A stretch of DNA of 64,000 bases from Tridacna crocea (lineage: Eukaryota > Mollusca > Bivalvia > Cardiida > Cardiidae). The stretch is taken from NCBI GenBank assembly GCA_943736015.1, contig OX031060.1, forward strand, positions 7,701,501-7,765,500, written 5' to 3'. Numbering within the stretch: position 1 is the first letter of the stretch; each line of letters begins with the position of its first letter. The notes beneath the pieces were generated by a model, which saw only the letters and a list, made by a program, of their open reading frames with translations, searched no databases and was not told where the DNA came from. Shown piece after piece: positions 40,776 through 50,273 of the stretch. The position numbers were made by a program, and so were the translations under genes.

Positions 40776-40951
40776 AGATTAGTTAATCACGTAAAAAAAT
40801 CTGTGTTATATAGCGAAATATCTTTACGACCATAAGTATGTTTTTATTTGCTATGTCCTGGTCGTAGAATTAAAAGAATGGTAAATACTTCAGTGTCTGA
40901 GATCACATTTTTCTAAAAATAATCAACTTTACTGTCTTGTTGATCTAATTG

Positions 40952-41000
40952 AGACAGACAGACAGAGTAAGAGAAAGAGAGAGAGGGATTCAGACGGACA

Positions 41001-41049
<49 letters not shown>

Positions 41050-41262
41050 CACAGAGACACAGACACAAAGAGAGAGAGAGACACACACACAGACACAGAG
41101 AGAAAGACACAAAGAGAAGGGAGACAGAGCGCGAGAGAGAGAGAGAAAAAGATTCCGACAGAAAAATAAGCAGAGCATGAGAGTAAGACAAAGAAAGATT
41201 CAGACAGCAGACAGAGAGAAACACAGACACAGTGAGACAGAGAGAGAGAGAGAGAGAGAGAG
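40952..41262. repeat. Purine-rich (GA)n / (CA)n simple repeat
   Basis: Over 300 bp made almost only of A, G and C on the + strand: GAGAGA and ACAGACACAG runs. The 62-135-codon open frames on both strands (RERERE / SLSLSL) follow from the repeat and are not genes. Confidence 0.92.
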
Positions 41263-41432
41263 TTTGAAGTTATTTTTGCAAATTTTACAACATAAAAAAA
41301 GGCGTAAAAACCCAAAAGTTCGAGAGACTTCAAACAGTAATTTGATTTCTATCTGATATTGTCAAGATGAAAAGAAACATGGCGTCTTTAGATCCTCATA
41401 TTGGCATTTCGGAATTCACATTCTTTTTTTTT

Positions 41433-41644
41433 TTAACCTTTCGGCTGCTAAGCGCGACTCACTGACATTTTGCAGTCAGTGTAGATCCAAGATCAGACTG
41501 CACAAAACGTGCAGTCTGATCTTGGATCTACACTGTCTGACAAGTAGATATCTTACTTCTTAAAACACTTTGAAATTGCACATCTCTGGTTTCCATTATC
41601 AGCTTGAATGTTTCATTTTACTTATATAGGATGATAAGGGTTAA
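41433..41644 (+). mobile_element. Second TTAA family, reference copy
   Basis: 212 bp with TTAA at both ends (TTAACCTTTCGGCTGC ... ATGATAAGGGTTAA). The hairpin at 41477-41535 has perfect 27-bp arms (CAGTGTAGATCCAAGATCAG) around a 5-nt spacer AAAAC. Sequence unrelated to the main family, but the design is the same. Confidence 0.85.
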
Positions 41645-41769
41645 CCTAGATGAATCCAGAAATTCGGTATTTTTCTTTGAAGATTGTCGAAGATCGTATT
41701 TGTGTGGCCTGTGGATATGTTTCCAGTCGCATAGGGAAATGCTGAATCTGTAGATTTGGGTTTATTTTA

Positions 41770-41850
41770 CGCGACAATCCAGTTTTTAAACGATTCTCAG
41801 GGATGAATTTGAAATCATTGTTGGAAAAAAGGAAAACGATGCGTTTTCTT
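41770..41850 (+). mobile_element. TTAA-hairpin MITE, left-arm fragment
   Basis: CGACAATCCAGTTTTTAAACG and AATCATTGTTGGAAAAAAGG. Confidence 0.45.
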
Positions 41851-41886
41851 AAACATGATTGATTGATTGTATTGCAGTTTTTAATG

Positions 41887-42345
41887 GTTGTCTGCGCATG
41901 TCATATTCTTCGAAGATTCGACCTGTCTTAGTTTAAACATATTTTATTGCCAATTGTACACATAGTTTTCTATATAACAAAGACGGTAATCATCCAAATA
42001 AGGCAAAAGGGTCTGGCCACAAGTTCTCACAACTTAGCTTCGGCCATTCCCTTTTAAATGACGCATCACTCCCACCGATATTGGGGAGATTGTAGTAATA
42101 CGCGCTTTAAGTATAGCAATGGAGAAAATGGCTTTTATCAATAGGTTTGAAGAAAGATCAGGCCTGTTTTAGCTCCAGATTTCTCTAAATCGCTGACTAT
42201 AGCTGAATGAATCGCACCACGTAGCATTTTATTGAATAAACATTTGTTTAAGTTTGAAATTCAAAGTAACGGTTGTCGCTTAGAAAAGTTGTCCAAATTA
42301 GATAGATGAGTATTCGTAGAATGCCATTTAGCGGGACATAGTGGT
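41887..42345 (+). repeat. 'GTCTGCGCATGTCATATTC' repeat, copy 1, interrupted
   Basis: GTCTGCGCATGTCATATTC and GAAGATTCGACCTGTCTTA, a break at about 41931-42053, then ATGACGCATCACTCCC to GAATGCCATTTAGCGGGA. Three more copies are at 52377, 57737 and 60325. Confidence 0.75.
41931..42053 (-). mobile_element. 5'-truncated LINE tail
   Basis: On the - strand it ends GGCAATAAAATATGTTTAAAC, a 3' end typical of CR1-like mollusc LINEs. It lies inside the preceding repeat, between GTCTTA and ATGACGC, which are contiguous in the other copies. Confidence 0.55.
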
Positions 42346-42454
42346 TTTTAACAGCTTAGGTCGTATCACGGCGGTCAGTGTACCTACGCATATGTTTCTT
42401 AGCTTTCTCACACCAGTACTGACACAACCTTCTTTCTCATATGCATTAGGGTTG

Positions 42455-42538
42455 AGAGGCGAAAAAAGTTTGCCGCAACACCACCAGGTCATGAGTCGAT
42501 CATGCTAACCAATGAGCTACCCGGCCCAGCTTCTTGAA
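42455..42538 (-). repeat. tRNA-like SINE head
   Basis: On the - strand: GGGCCGGGTAGCTCATTGG, an A-box-like head, followed by TAGCATGATCGACTCATGAC. Cut at TTAA by the next hairpin MITE. Confidence 0.5.
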
Positions 42539-42766
42539 TTAACCCATTACCACACAATCCCTACTTTTGACGACCCTGAGAAAGAAGCTTTTAAAAAACA
42601 TAGTGGGAAAAGGAGAAAATGCTGGTTACCGGCATTTTCTTCTTTTCCCGTAGTGTTTCTACTCTTTTCAAAACAAATTTCAAATTTTCAGCCACTATTG
42701 TTTTGTCGTCTGCAAATGCTTTCGATTTGGACCAGTCTAAAATTTTGTCGTTTTATAAAGAGTTGA
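42539..42766 (+). mobile_element. TTAA-hairpin MITE, type A
   Basis: Left TTAA, right TTGA. The stem has paired changes near the loop (GGTTACCGGC). Confidence 0.87.
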
Positions 42767-42856
42767 AATATTTTTTTTAATGATTGCAGTGCATGGTGCA
42801 CGGGTATACTTCCGGTCTCATTGACTAGCAACTACTAGATCGATCAGAATTTCGGC

Positions 42857-42880
42857 GGGGGAGGGGGGGGGGGGGAAGCT
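42857..42880. repeat. G-rich tract
   Basis: GGGGGAG followed by a G12 run. Confidence 0.8.
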
Positions 42881-42896
42881 GCCTAACTGTTCCGAG

Positions 42897-42940
42897 TTGA
42901 ACCACCCTTAGAATAGTTTGCTTTTGAAAACATTGTGGGG
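42897..42940 (+). mobile_element. TTAA-hairpin MITE, left-arm fragment
   Basis: TTGAACCACCC, then GCTTTTGAAAACATTGTGGG. Confidence 0.45.
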
Positions 42941-42969
42941 TTCAAAGATTTTTTCTTACGCATTCAGTT

Positions 42970-43300
42970 TGGCTGCTTTGCAAAAGCCGAGCGCCGGTAG
43001 TCCAGTTTGTAGCGTACAGGGCTTGAGAACAGAAGGTTGTTGATTCGATCCCTAACTGGCCAATCTCCTTCCGAGGATTAATGATAGTCATTGCGACAGG
43101 ATTCATTCCTCTTCCACCGCTGACCATTGTCTCGACGATCATCATGTAGGAAGGCAGCCATTGGCTTTGAAAGAAGATTGTGCTGAGTACTGTTAAAGAG
43201 ACCCCAGGAAAGTGTATGGATAGGTGGACTGGCCGCCGCGATTTAACCGACATAATGTTGAATATAGCGTCAAGCATCATACCATCAGTCAATTAAACGA
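42970..43300 (+). repeat. tRNA-derived SINE, near full length
   Basis: tRNA-like head with GATTCGATCCCTAACTGG (B-box), body GAGGATTAATGATAGTCATTG, GGCAGCCATTGGCTTTGAAAG, and tail GTATGGATAGGTGGACTGG..ATAATGTTGAATATAGCG ending AGTCAATTA. Confidence 0.78.
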
Positions 43301-43347
43301 TTTACAAAACTGTCAGTTTGGGCAATTATTTGTCGCCATGTAAAAAT

Positions 43348-43515
43348 TTAACTTTTACTATACGATAAAATTTTAGAAATGTTCAAATTAAAAGTATTTG
43401 CAGATGACATATTAAATCAAGCTCAAAGATATGAAGTTTGCATCTCACAGGGTAAAGAACCATTTGGAAAAAAGGGAAAAAATGACGGTTGATATCGTAT
43501 ACAAACGGTGTTAAA
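43348..43515 (-). mobile_element. TTAA-hairpin MITE, decayed
   Basis: Left TTAACTTTTACTATACG and arm GTATTTGCAGATGACA; the hairpin has decayed. Confidence 0.65.
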
Positions 43516-44160
43516 TAAATAAATAAAAACACAGCATGAAAGGACAATTTGTATAGAAAAATATAGGTCACGGATTTTTGCTATCGCTCCTGTTTTGTAG
43601 AAAAAAAATGCCGCAAAATGAATGAATTGAGGACAATGATTGCATCAAAATAACAAAGCAGGCGATATATCTGTAAACAAAAGGTTCATACACACTCGGT
43701 AAATTTGGATTTGAAAAGTCGAGGTGGAGAGCGAATTTTTGTCGCCAGGGGGTGCTTGTGAGAGGGCGCATCGAAAAAAATCCAAACACTTTAAACCGAT
43801 ATTATTATTATGTAATCGCTGTTTTAAAAAAGTCACGAAACAAATTTGAAATGAAAAATAAACTTTTTCACAAAAATCTAAATACATTCATTCAAAACCA
43901 GTATAAAAGCCAAGACTAAATAAAAAACACTGCATGAAGGGGCGAGCGGATCCGTTCCTGATAATCCAAGATCAGAGAAAAGGAGAAAATGACCGTTGGT
44001 CATTGGCGATTTGTGACATTTTGATTGGACGTAAAATGACCATTACCGTGGAAAGCAGGACGTAAATCGATGTTTTATTTTCGAATTTCCGCAGCGCACC
44101 CTTTCTCAGCTCTACGTGACGAGATAAGTACTTTTTGGGGTCGACGCAAAGAACATCCAA
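43516..44160. other. No recognised gene
   Basis: Several short open frames on the - strand carry no recognisable domain. A small GC-richer patch at 44020-44150 is unexplained. Confidence 0.4.
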
Positions 44161-44164
44161 AATA

Positions 44165-44300
44165 GGCCTACTGTTAAGATTACTTTTGATATTTGGCTGA
44201 AAGATATCGGAAAAGATTTTGATAGTTTAGGTTCGAGATCAGACTGTACATTCTGTGCAGCCTGATCTTGATTTCTAACATCTGTAATAAATATGGTTCG
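44165..44300 (+). mobile_element. Second TTAA family hairpin element, partial
   Basis: Hairpin GAGATCAGACTGTACATTC / TGTGCAGCCTGATCTTG at 44233-44272. Confidence 0.55.
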
Positions 44301-44318
44301 TCATCTTCACGAAGCTCT

Positions 44319-44553
44319 TTAACAAGCTTTCCTGAGTTGTAGCGAAATCGAAGAAAGAGGCTTTTGAAAACATTGTTGGAAAAGGAGAAAATGCTGGTAA
44401 CCAGCATTTTCTCCTTTTCCAACAATGTTTTCTATCCCCATTTTTAAACGAAATCCAGTCCTGCAAGCCACATTGAATTTGTCGTCTGCAAATGCTTTCA
44501 ATTTGGACAAGGCTAAAATCTTGCCGTCTGCATGGTAAAGAAGTAAAGGTTAA
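44319..44553 (+). mobile_element. TTAA-hairpin MITE, type A with co-varied stem
   Basis: TTAA at both ends. Hairpin 44366-44432 is perfect, but both arms carry GTTGG/CCAAC where most copies have GTGGG/CCCAC. Confidence 0.9.
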
Positions 44554-44737
44554 TAAGACAAGCCAAATTAGATTTCGAGTCGCTCCGTGGTAAGAGATAC
44601 GCCAAACCTTTAATCCCCGATGGATTATTCGAAGGAAATAAAGCCAAGAAATCTCTTCTTTTTTTTCTTATTTCATTTCTTGCGCATTGATTCCCTTAGA
44701 AGATGCATTTCTTTGTTGGACGGGTTTTCTGTTTGAT

Positions 44738-44850
44738 ATATTGAATCGTGTTTAATTCCGCTTTCAACATTATTTTAGTAACATCATGGCGACTGATTGC
44801 GATATTCTTATATGTCCTGCGTTTTGTCATTACAAGGCAAGGGCTCTACT
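44738..44850 (+). repeat. 'GTGTTTAATTCCGCT' interspersed repeat
   Basis: CGTGTTTAATTCCGCTTTCAA and AACATCATGGCGACTG match the copies at 35593 and 63048. Confidence 0.5.
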
Positions 44851-45079
44851 TTAACTCTTTACCGAACAACAAAATTTTAGAATAGTCCAAATTGAAAAAC
44901 ATTTGCAGTCGACAAAATAAACCTAACTCAAAAATATAAATTTATTTCCAGCAGGGTAAAAACATTGTAGGAAAAGGAGAAAATGCTGGTTACCAGCATT
45001 TTCTCCTTTTCCCTCAATGTTTTCAAAAGGCTTCTTCCTCAGGGTCGTTTAAAGTCGTCATCGTCTGGAAAAGGGTTAA
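44851..45079 (-). mobile_element. TTAA-hairpin MITE, type A
   Basis: TTAA at both ends; a few stem mismatches (GTAGG / CCCTCAA). Confidence 0.88.
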
Positions 45080-45084
45080 AGTGA

Positions 45085-45200
45085 CTTGCACAAGGACACT
45101 GTCCCTAAAAATCACTCCTTTGTAAGTGGATCGAACCCGGGGTTACTGGTTTAGCGCCCGACACTTGTTTCCTGAGCAACGCAGGATTTCCTTTTCAGGT
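45085..45200 (-). repeat. SINE-like fragment with B-box
   Basis: On the - strand GTAACCCCGGGTTCGATCC resembles a polymerase III B-box, preceded by CGGGCGCTAAACCA. Confidence 0.45.
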
Positions 45201-45244
45201 TTTTTTTACAAGAAAATTTGAGCCATGCTCTGTGGAAAGGGGAA

Positions 45245-45462
45245 TTAACCCTTTAGCAAACAATCCCTGATTTTTACGACCCAGAGATAGAAGTCCTTTG
45301 AAAACATTGTGGGAAAAGGAGAAAATGCTGGTAACCAGCATTTTCTCCATTTTCCCACAATGTTTTCTATCGGGCTGGAAACAGATTTCAATTCTTGAGT
45401 CACTTTTATTTTGTCGTCTGCAAGTACTTTCAATTTGGACCTATCTAAAATTTTGTCGTTTG
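45245..45462 (+). mobile_element. TTAA-hairpin MITE, right end lost
   Basis: Left TTAA. The right stem has one extra A (CTCCATTTTCCC). Stops at GTCGTTTG where the next copy starts without its own TTAA. Confidence 0.87.
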
Positions 45463-45687
45463 CCCATTACCACACAATCCCTACTTTTGACGCCCCTGAG
45501 AAAAAAGCCTTTAGAAAACATTGTGGGAAAAGGAGAAAATGCTGGTAACCAGCATTTTCTCCTTTTCTCACAATGTTTTCTACCCTTCACAAAACAAATT
45601 TCAAAATGTCAGTCACTTTGATTTTGTCGTCTGCAAATGCTTTCAATTTGGGCCAGCCTAAAATATTGTCGTTTGGTAATGAGTTAA
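45463..45687 (+). mobile_element. TTAA-hairpin MITE, left TTAA lost
   Basis: Begins CCCATTACCACAC directly after the previous copy; ends at TTAA. One stem mismatch. Confidence 0.88.
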
Positions 45688-45689
45688 GA

Positions 45690-45850
45690 GTTAATGAATC
45701 TGCAAGAAGTATCGACTCAGCTTAGCCTGCGTAGTATGCGCAGGCGATGACCCGAAATGAAGCTTTTTTGTTTTGGAAAATTTTCTGCGTATCAAAGGAC
45801 AAGAGTACCTCATGATTCTGTGGATCGGTTTTTTAAAACTGAATTTTATG
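45690..45850 (+). repeat. 'GCATTTGCG..AGTATCGA' repeat copy
   Basis: AAGTATCGACTCAGCTTAGC, a small hairpin GCCTGCGTAGTATGCGCAGG, and CAAGAGTACCTCATGATTC match 52150, 59596 and 60687. Confidence 0.6.
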
Positions 45851-46190
45851 ACAGACAGACAGACAGACATTTATTTTTTGACGTATACAAGTTGTACATT
45901 GTCACAGCACATATACATAAAATGAATTTAGTCACCTGAATAAATATAAACCTGAAAACAACAAAGGAAAAAAAGGGAAAAGGGAAAAGAGATAGAGAAA
46001 AAGAAGATAGAAAGCACACCCACACACCCACACCCGCATCTACACCCACCCACCCATCCACACAAACGCACGCACACCATGGCGAAGACGTACATGATAG
46101 TAGTGTTTCAGATTTGTTTCGAAAATGGATCATTTGACAAAAATATCATAAATCGAGAGAGGACGAACAAGAATAATGATAAAGTAATAG

Positions 46191-48548
46191 TTACAGGATA
46201 ATGTTTAAAATACTATTTCTAAGAGTCAATGCTTCCTTAATGAATTTACAAAGATTAATGAGTTCGAATTTATCTCTTGAGCATAAAAGACTATGATATT
46301 TGAACACTGATGGGTGTAAGTAATAGCTAGATTTAACATACTTTTTTCTCAATGCAATAAAACTTTTACAAACACAAATAAAATGGAATTCATCTTCTAT
46401 ATCATTTTCTCCACAACATTGGCAATAGCGAATCTGACGCGGTATAGAGTTCCTACCGTGTCTGCCTGTTTGTATTCTTAAAGGGTGACTAGATGTACGT
46501 AAACGAATGAAATATAATCTATATGACTTTGGGATGATATTTAAGTAGTATTCGTACTCAAATGAAGTTTTAAAGTATTTATACATATCTAAAACCGTGC
46601 TTGTATTGACAGACCTGAACCAGTCAGTAATAAACGAGTCTAGTATTCTTTCTTTGAAATCATGTAGGAAGCTTTTTACATTAACCGAATGATACGATGT
46701 GAAAATATTTGAAAATCCATATGTATCGAGCAAAGACTTAACATTTTTCACCCAATTCGATAAGCCATTAAAACTGTCCTGTAGAGCACATTCGTAAATT
46801 GTTTTCTGTAAAATATTGTCTGTATTAACAATCTTAAACCAATACTTGATGATACGGACATATCTATTGATAAATAAAGGGAAACGACCCAGTTCACCGT
46901 AAACAGTTGCATTACACGTACTACTTTTGACCTGCAATAAATTTTTGCAGAATTTCAGATGTATACGCTCAATATCTTTAGATTTAGTGTAACCCCAAAT
47001 TTCACAAGCATAACTAAGTATCGATCCTACAAAGGCATCAAATAATTGACATAGAATTTTGGGATTAAGATCGAATTCTCGACATTTGCATATTAGAAAA
47101 TGCAGGGCTTTCAGTGCTTTGCCAGTTAAATATGCTTGATTTAGTACAAATGAACCTGTATAGTTGAAAACTACGCCTAAGTAATTAAAATTGTCAACAA
47201 CTTCAATATTTTGACCTGCATAGCTCCACTTTTCTGCCTCTGTTGGTCGACCCCTTTTACGAAATACAACGATTTTTGTTTTGGAAGTGTTGACTTTAAG
47301 ACCCCATTTGTCACAATACTCGTGCAAAAAATTCAAATGCTGCTGCAATTCTTGTGGGGATTTACCTTTAACAGCCATATCGTCAGCAAACAAAAGTAAA
47401 ATAAAAACAATATCGTTAATATTCAGGCCACAGTTGGTGTCTTTTTGAAGAAATAGCTCAAGATCTTCGACAAACAGCGAAAATAATATGGGAGACATAA
47501 CTTCCCCTTGTCGTAGACCGATTGCATAGTGAAAAAAATCTGAATACGAAGAGCGCAATTTTACACAAGATTTTACCTGTTCATACATATTCCTAAGAAC
47601 TCTTAAGACTCTACCTTTAATGCCGGACTGGAATAGTTTTAGCCATAAACCATCTCTGTAAATTGTGTCAAAACACTTCATCATATCTATAAACGCAACA
47701 TAAAGTCGTTCTTTCTTATTTAATCGGTGTTGAACCAGTGATAGTAAAGTGAAGATTGCGTCCACAGTTGAACGACCTTTTCGAAATCCGAATTGTGCAT
47801 CAGATATTGTGTTATTATTTTCACAGAAACGTTCAATACGTTTGTTAAGGATGGATGTAAATAGCTTAGAAAAACAACTTAGGAGAGTTATACCACGGTA
47901 ATTGTTTACGTCATCAACGCTCCCTTTCTTGTGTAAAGGTATAATGATACTTTCACCCCACTGTTTAGGATAAATGCCTGTATTAAGTATTGCATTAAAA
48001 ATGTCGCAAAGGTGACCCGAAAGAATATCACTGGTTTCAATGAAACATTCATTCATCAGAAAATCATTGCCGACAGATTTACCTCGTTTGAGTGATTGTA
48101 TAGCTTTTTGAACTTCGGAAATGGTTATTGGTTCATCTAGTTCTGGGAAAGAATCATCGACGTTATCAAAATCATAATTATTGCAAAAATCTTCTACGTC
48201 GTTATTCATAAAATTACTGTTTTCATTCGATATTTTTTGGAAAAAATCTCTAAATTCTTCTAATGAAATATCATGTTTGCTGTAGCTTGATTTTGGCTTA
48301 AAATAATTCCAAAACTCTTTTGGCTTACTTTTGTGTAATTGCTCTATTTGTTTAATTTTCTGTTTGTAATGTTGACCTTTTTTGTATTTTACCAGATCTT
48401 TATACAGTTTTCTGTGACTACATAATACAGACCGATTCTCTTCATTTTTAACTAAGTTAAAAGAGCGTAATGCATCTAAATATGATCGGCGAGCAGACGA
48501 ACATTCCGCATCAAACCATGCAGCATTTTTCTGACAAGTATCGTTCAC
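46191..48548 (-). CDS. LINE ORF2, reverse transcriptase part
   Basis: 785 codons, no ATG start because this is a frameshifted continuation. Core reverse transcriptase motifs: AQFGFRKGRS (251-260), YVAFIDMMKCFD (283-294), GLRQGEVMSP (344-353), FADD (387-390), GLKVNTSKTK (416-425). A zinc-knuckle-like C709-x2-C712-x9-H722-x4-C727 lies near the C-terminus. The enzyme would copy element RNA at nicked target DNA. Confidence 0.93.
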   Translation of the reverse strand: MNDTCQKNAAWFDAECSSARRSYLDALRSFNLVKNEENRSVLCSHRKLYKDLVKYKKGQHYKQKIKQIEQLHKSKPKEFWNYFKPKSSYSKHDISLEEFRDFFQKISNENSNFMNNDVEDFCNNYDFDNVDDSFPELDEPITISEVQKAIQSLKRGKSVGNDFLMNECFIETSDILSGHLCDIFNAILNTGIYPKQWGESIIIPLHKKGSVDDVNNYRGITLLSCFSKLFTSILNKRIERFCENNNTISDAQFGFRKGRSTVDAIFTLLSLVQHRLNKKERLYVAFIDMMKCFDTIYRDGLWLKLFQSGIKGRVLRVLRNMYEQVKSCVKLRSSYSDFFHYAIGLRQGEVMSPILFSLFVEDLELFLQKDTNCGLNINDIVFILLLFADDMAVKGKSPQELQQHLNFLHEYCDKWGLKVNTSKTKIVVFRKRGRPTEAEKWSYAGQNIEVVDNFNYLGVVFNYTGSFVLNQAYLTGKALKALHFLICKCREFDLNPKILCQLFDAFVGSILSYACEIWGYTKSKDIERIHLKFCKNLLQVKSSTCNATVYGELGRFPLFINRYVRIIKYWFKIVNTDNILQKTIYECALQDSFNGLSNWVKNVKSLLDTYGFSNIFTSYHSVNVKSFLHDFKERILDSFITDWFRSVNTSTVLDMYKYFKTSFEYEYYLNIIPKSYRLYFIRLRTSSHPLRIQTGRHGRNSIPRQIRYCQCCGENDIEDEFHFICVCKSFIALRKKYVKSSYYLHPSVFKYHSLLCSRDKFELINLCKFIKEALTLRNSILNIIL

Positions 48549-48994
48549 AAGTATGTCGAATCAGTGGTTGTAACACGCTTTGAAAACAAAGAATGCGATA
48601 TCGAATGAAGTGTCCCGCTAAACTGGTCCACTGCACTATTCACAGTTTCTGGTGCATTTGTTCTAATACTGTTTACGATAGAATTAAAATTAGGCAAATT
48701 TGCGATGACAATAGAACGAAACTGAGCTGTCAAATTGCTATTCCATTTGTATTTAGTTTCAGTATAGGAACATTTATCTCTAGCAGTATTCTTGCAGTAT
48801 AATGAAAAATGTAGTGGCGCATGGTCACTCCATTCGTTAAATGTTCCGACACCGAACTGTTTTAACAAAGAAAAATTTTCCTCGTGGGCTAAAAGGTAAT
48901 CAATTACGGAACAACCGTTATGCGAATAAAATGTGTGGTGATTCGAATCTCCAATTCGACCGTTAACAATGCGTAGCGATGTTGATTTACACAA
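48545..48994 (-). CDS. LINE ORF2, C-terminal part of endonuclease
   Basis: Carries LLAHEENFSLLKQFGVGTFN and the catalytic SDHAPL motif of AP-type endonucleases. It ends at a TGA at 48545-48547, beyond which the reading continues in another frame. Confidence 0.88.
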   Translation of the reverse strand: MCKSTSLRIVNGRIGDSNHHTFYSHNGCSVIDYLLAHEENFSLLKQFGVGTFNEWSDHAPLHFSLYCKNTARDKCSYTETKYKWNSNLTAQFRSIVIANLPNFNSIVNSIRTNAPETVNSAVDQFSGTLHSISHSLFSKRVTTTDSTYL

Positions 48995-49016
48995 ATCAAG
49001 TAGTTTAAATCCGTGA

Positions 49017-49619
49017 CTAATTGTGAATACTATCGACTGAGGCTCTGACAGGGGGGTGCTCTATTAAATAATTATCTTCATCGCAGAACGCATTATAATC
49101 GTCATGTACTATACAGTCAAATCTGTTCCCTACACGGGCGTTAAAATCTCCGGCGATAAAAACATCACCCTTTTCTCTGTAAAATGAAATGTCTTCTTCT
49201 AATAACGAAAACAGGTCAACATCAAATACATTATACGCTGGTGATTCCTCACCCCAAATGTAAGAGCCACAAATATACGCATCTTTTTCTAGATCAAAGA
49301 AGTTTTTGTCTACTTTAACCCAGATAATTGTGTCATGTACGTTTTTTACAGTTCTTATACCACTTTTCAAATGTTCTTTATAACAAACAACTACACCGCC
49401 GCTGTATCTACGTGCATTCTTGTTCTGAAATTTACGAAACAGATTATGGGAAATATATCCAGACAAATTTACATCGCTTTTGGCATGAGTCCAAGTTTCA
49501 AAAAGAAAACAAATATCATAATTTGAAATAATGTCAACAAACTCTGGACTGTTCTTTTTGACACTGCTTAATCCATTAATATTCCAAGCTAACACTGACA
49601 GTTCATCCCCTGAAATGTC
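49017..49619 (-). CDS. LINE ORF2, N-terminal part of endonuclease
   Basis: Begins right after the ORF1 stop codon in the same frame. Shows LAWNINGL, the metal-binding ETW and AGDFNARVG motifs of AP-type endonucleases. A one-base shift at the G6 run 49051-49056 sends it into a false end (VRASVDSIHN). In the neighbouring frame the text continues through SHGFKLLDLCKS. Confidence 0.9.
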   Translation of the reverse strand, partial: DISGDELSVLAWNINGLSSVKKNSPEFVDIISNYDICFLFETWTHAKSDVNLSGYISHNLFRKFQNKNARRYSGGVVVCYKEHLKSGIRTVKNVHDTIIWVKVDKNFFDLEKDAYICGSYIWGEESPAYNVFDVDLFSLLEEDISFYREKGDVFIAGDFNARVGNRFDCIVHDDYNAFCDEDNYLIEHPPVRASVDSIHN

Positions 49620-50273
49620 TCATTCCCTTATAGCCTTACCATCAACATAGAGAGTATCATATACGATCCAGCTTCTACTACCTTGTTTTCTTGCATTTTT
49701 CATTTTGGCTACAAGTTTTTTCCTTTTATTAACTACTTCCGGTGGAAACTGTTCGAAAACTTTGTAAGGGGTTCCTTCGAGCTCCTTCCACTGTCTTCGA
49801 ACCGTTTCCCTGTCTTTAAAATAAGTGAACTTGGCAATGATGGATCTATTTCTACCCTGTTTTCGTTCGCTTGGTGAACGATGTACACGCTCAAATTTTA
49901 CAGTTTTAGCAAATTCATCTGATAATTTCATAACATTTGCAAGGTGGTTTCTTAATTTACTTTCAGTCTGATCTGGACCTTCTATGGTACTCTCTTCTGT
50001 AATACCAACAAAAACAAGATTATTCCATATGAATCCCATAATGCATCTCAGAGATGTATGCTTTCCCCCATTTCCCCCCCCCCCCTCCCCCATTTTTACC
50101 AGACCGTGGCTTATAAAATGTTTTATGCATTTATCATAGATCTTCTGCAATTCAACGGCGGTCATTGCATCAAAATTCATACGAGGAATTGATTGATAGA
50201 ATTCCCATAGAGGCAAAGACAATATTAAGAATATTTCTGTTTTATGCTTGTCTTTTTCACCCGGCCAGGCTAT
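49620..50273 (-). CDS. LINE ORF1 (L1 ORF1p-like, 5' incomplete)
   Basis: Open from the TAG at 50274-50276 to TGA 49620-49622; the first in-frame ATG encodes the M of MNFDAM. NNLVFVGITEE and RVHRSPSERK..SIIAKFTYFKDRE resemble the RRM of L1-type ORF1 proteins, and YKVFEQFPPEVVNKRKKL the C-terminal domain. A GEGGGGNGG stretch comes from a C10 tract. It would bind element RNA. Confidence 0.8.
   Translation of the reverse strand: MAWPGEKDKHKTEIFLILSLPLWEFYQSIPRMNFDAMTAVELQKIYDKCIKHFISHGLVKMGEGGGGNGGKHTSLRCIMGFIWNNLVFVGITEESTIEGPDQTESKLRNHLANVMKLSDEFAKTVKFERVHRSPSERKQGRNRSIIAKFTYFKDRETVRRQWKELEGTPYKVFEQFPPEVVNKRKKLVAKMKNARKQGSRSWIVYDTLYVDGKAIRE

Noticed and set aside
40913-41356. Frames of 62-135 codons rich in RE or SLSL on both strands
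   Set aside because: Direct translation of the purine-rich simple repeat.
43568-43887. Possible exons on the - strand with 73-80 codon frames
   Set aside because: No conserved residues, no matching splice sites, two frames overlapping on one strand.
45846-46133. 95-codon frame at the 3' end of the LINE
   Set aside because: It lies in the LINE 3' UTR and reads through simple repeats (TGGGTGTG, TGTC).
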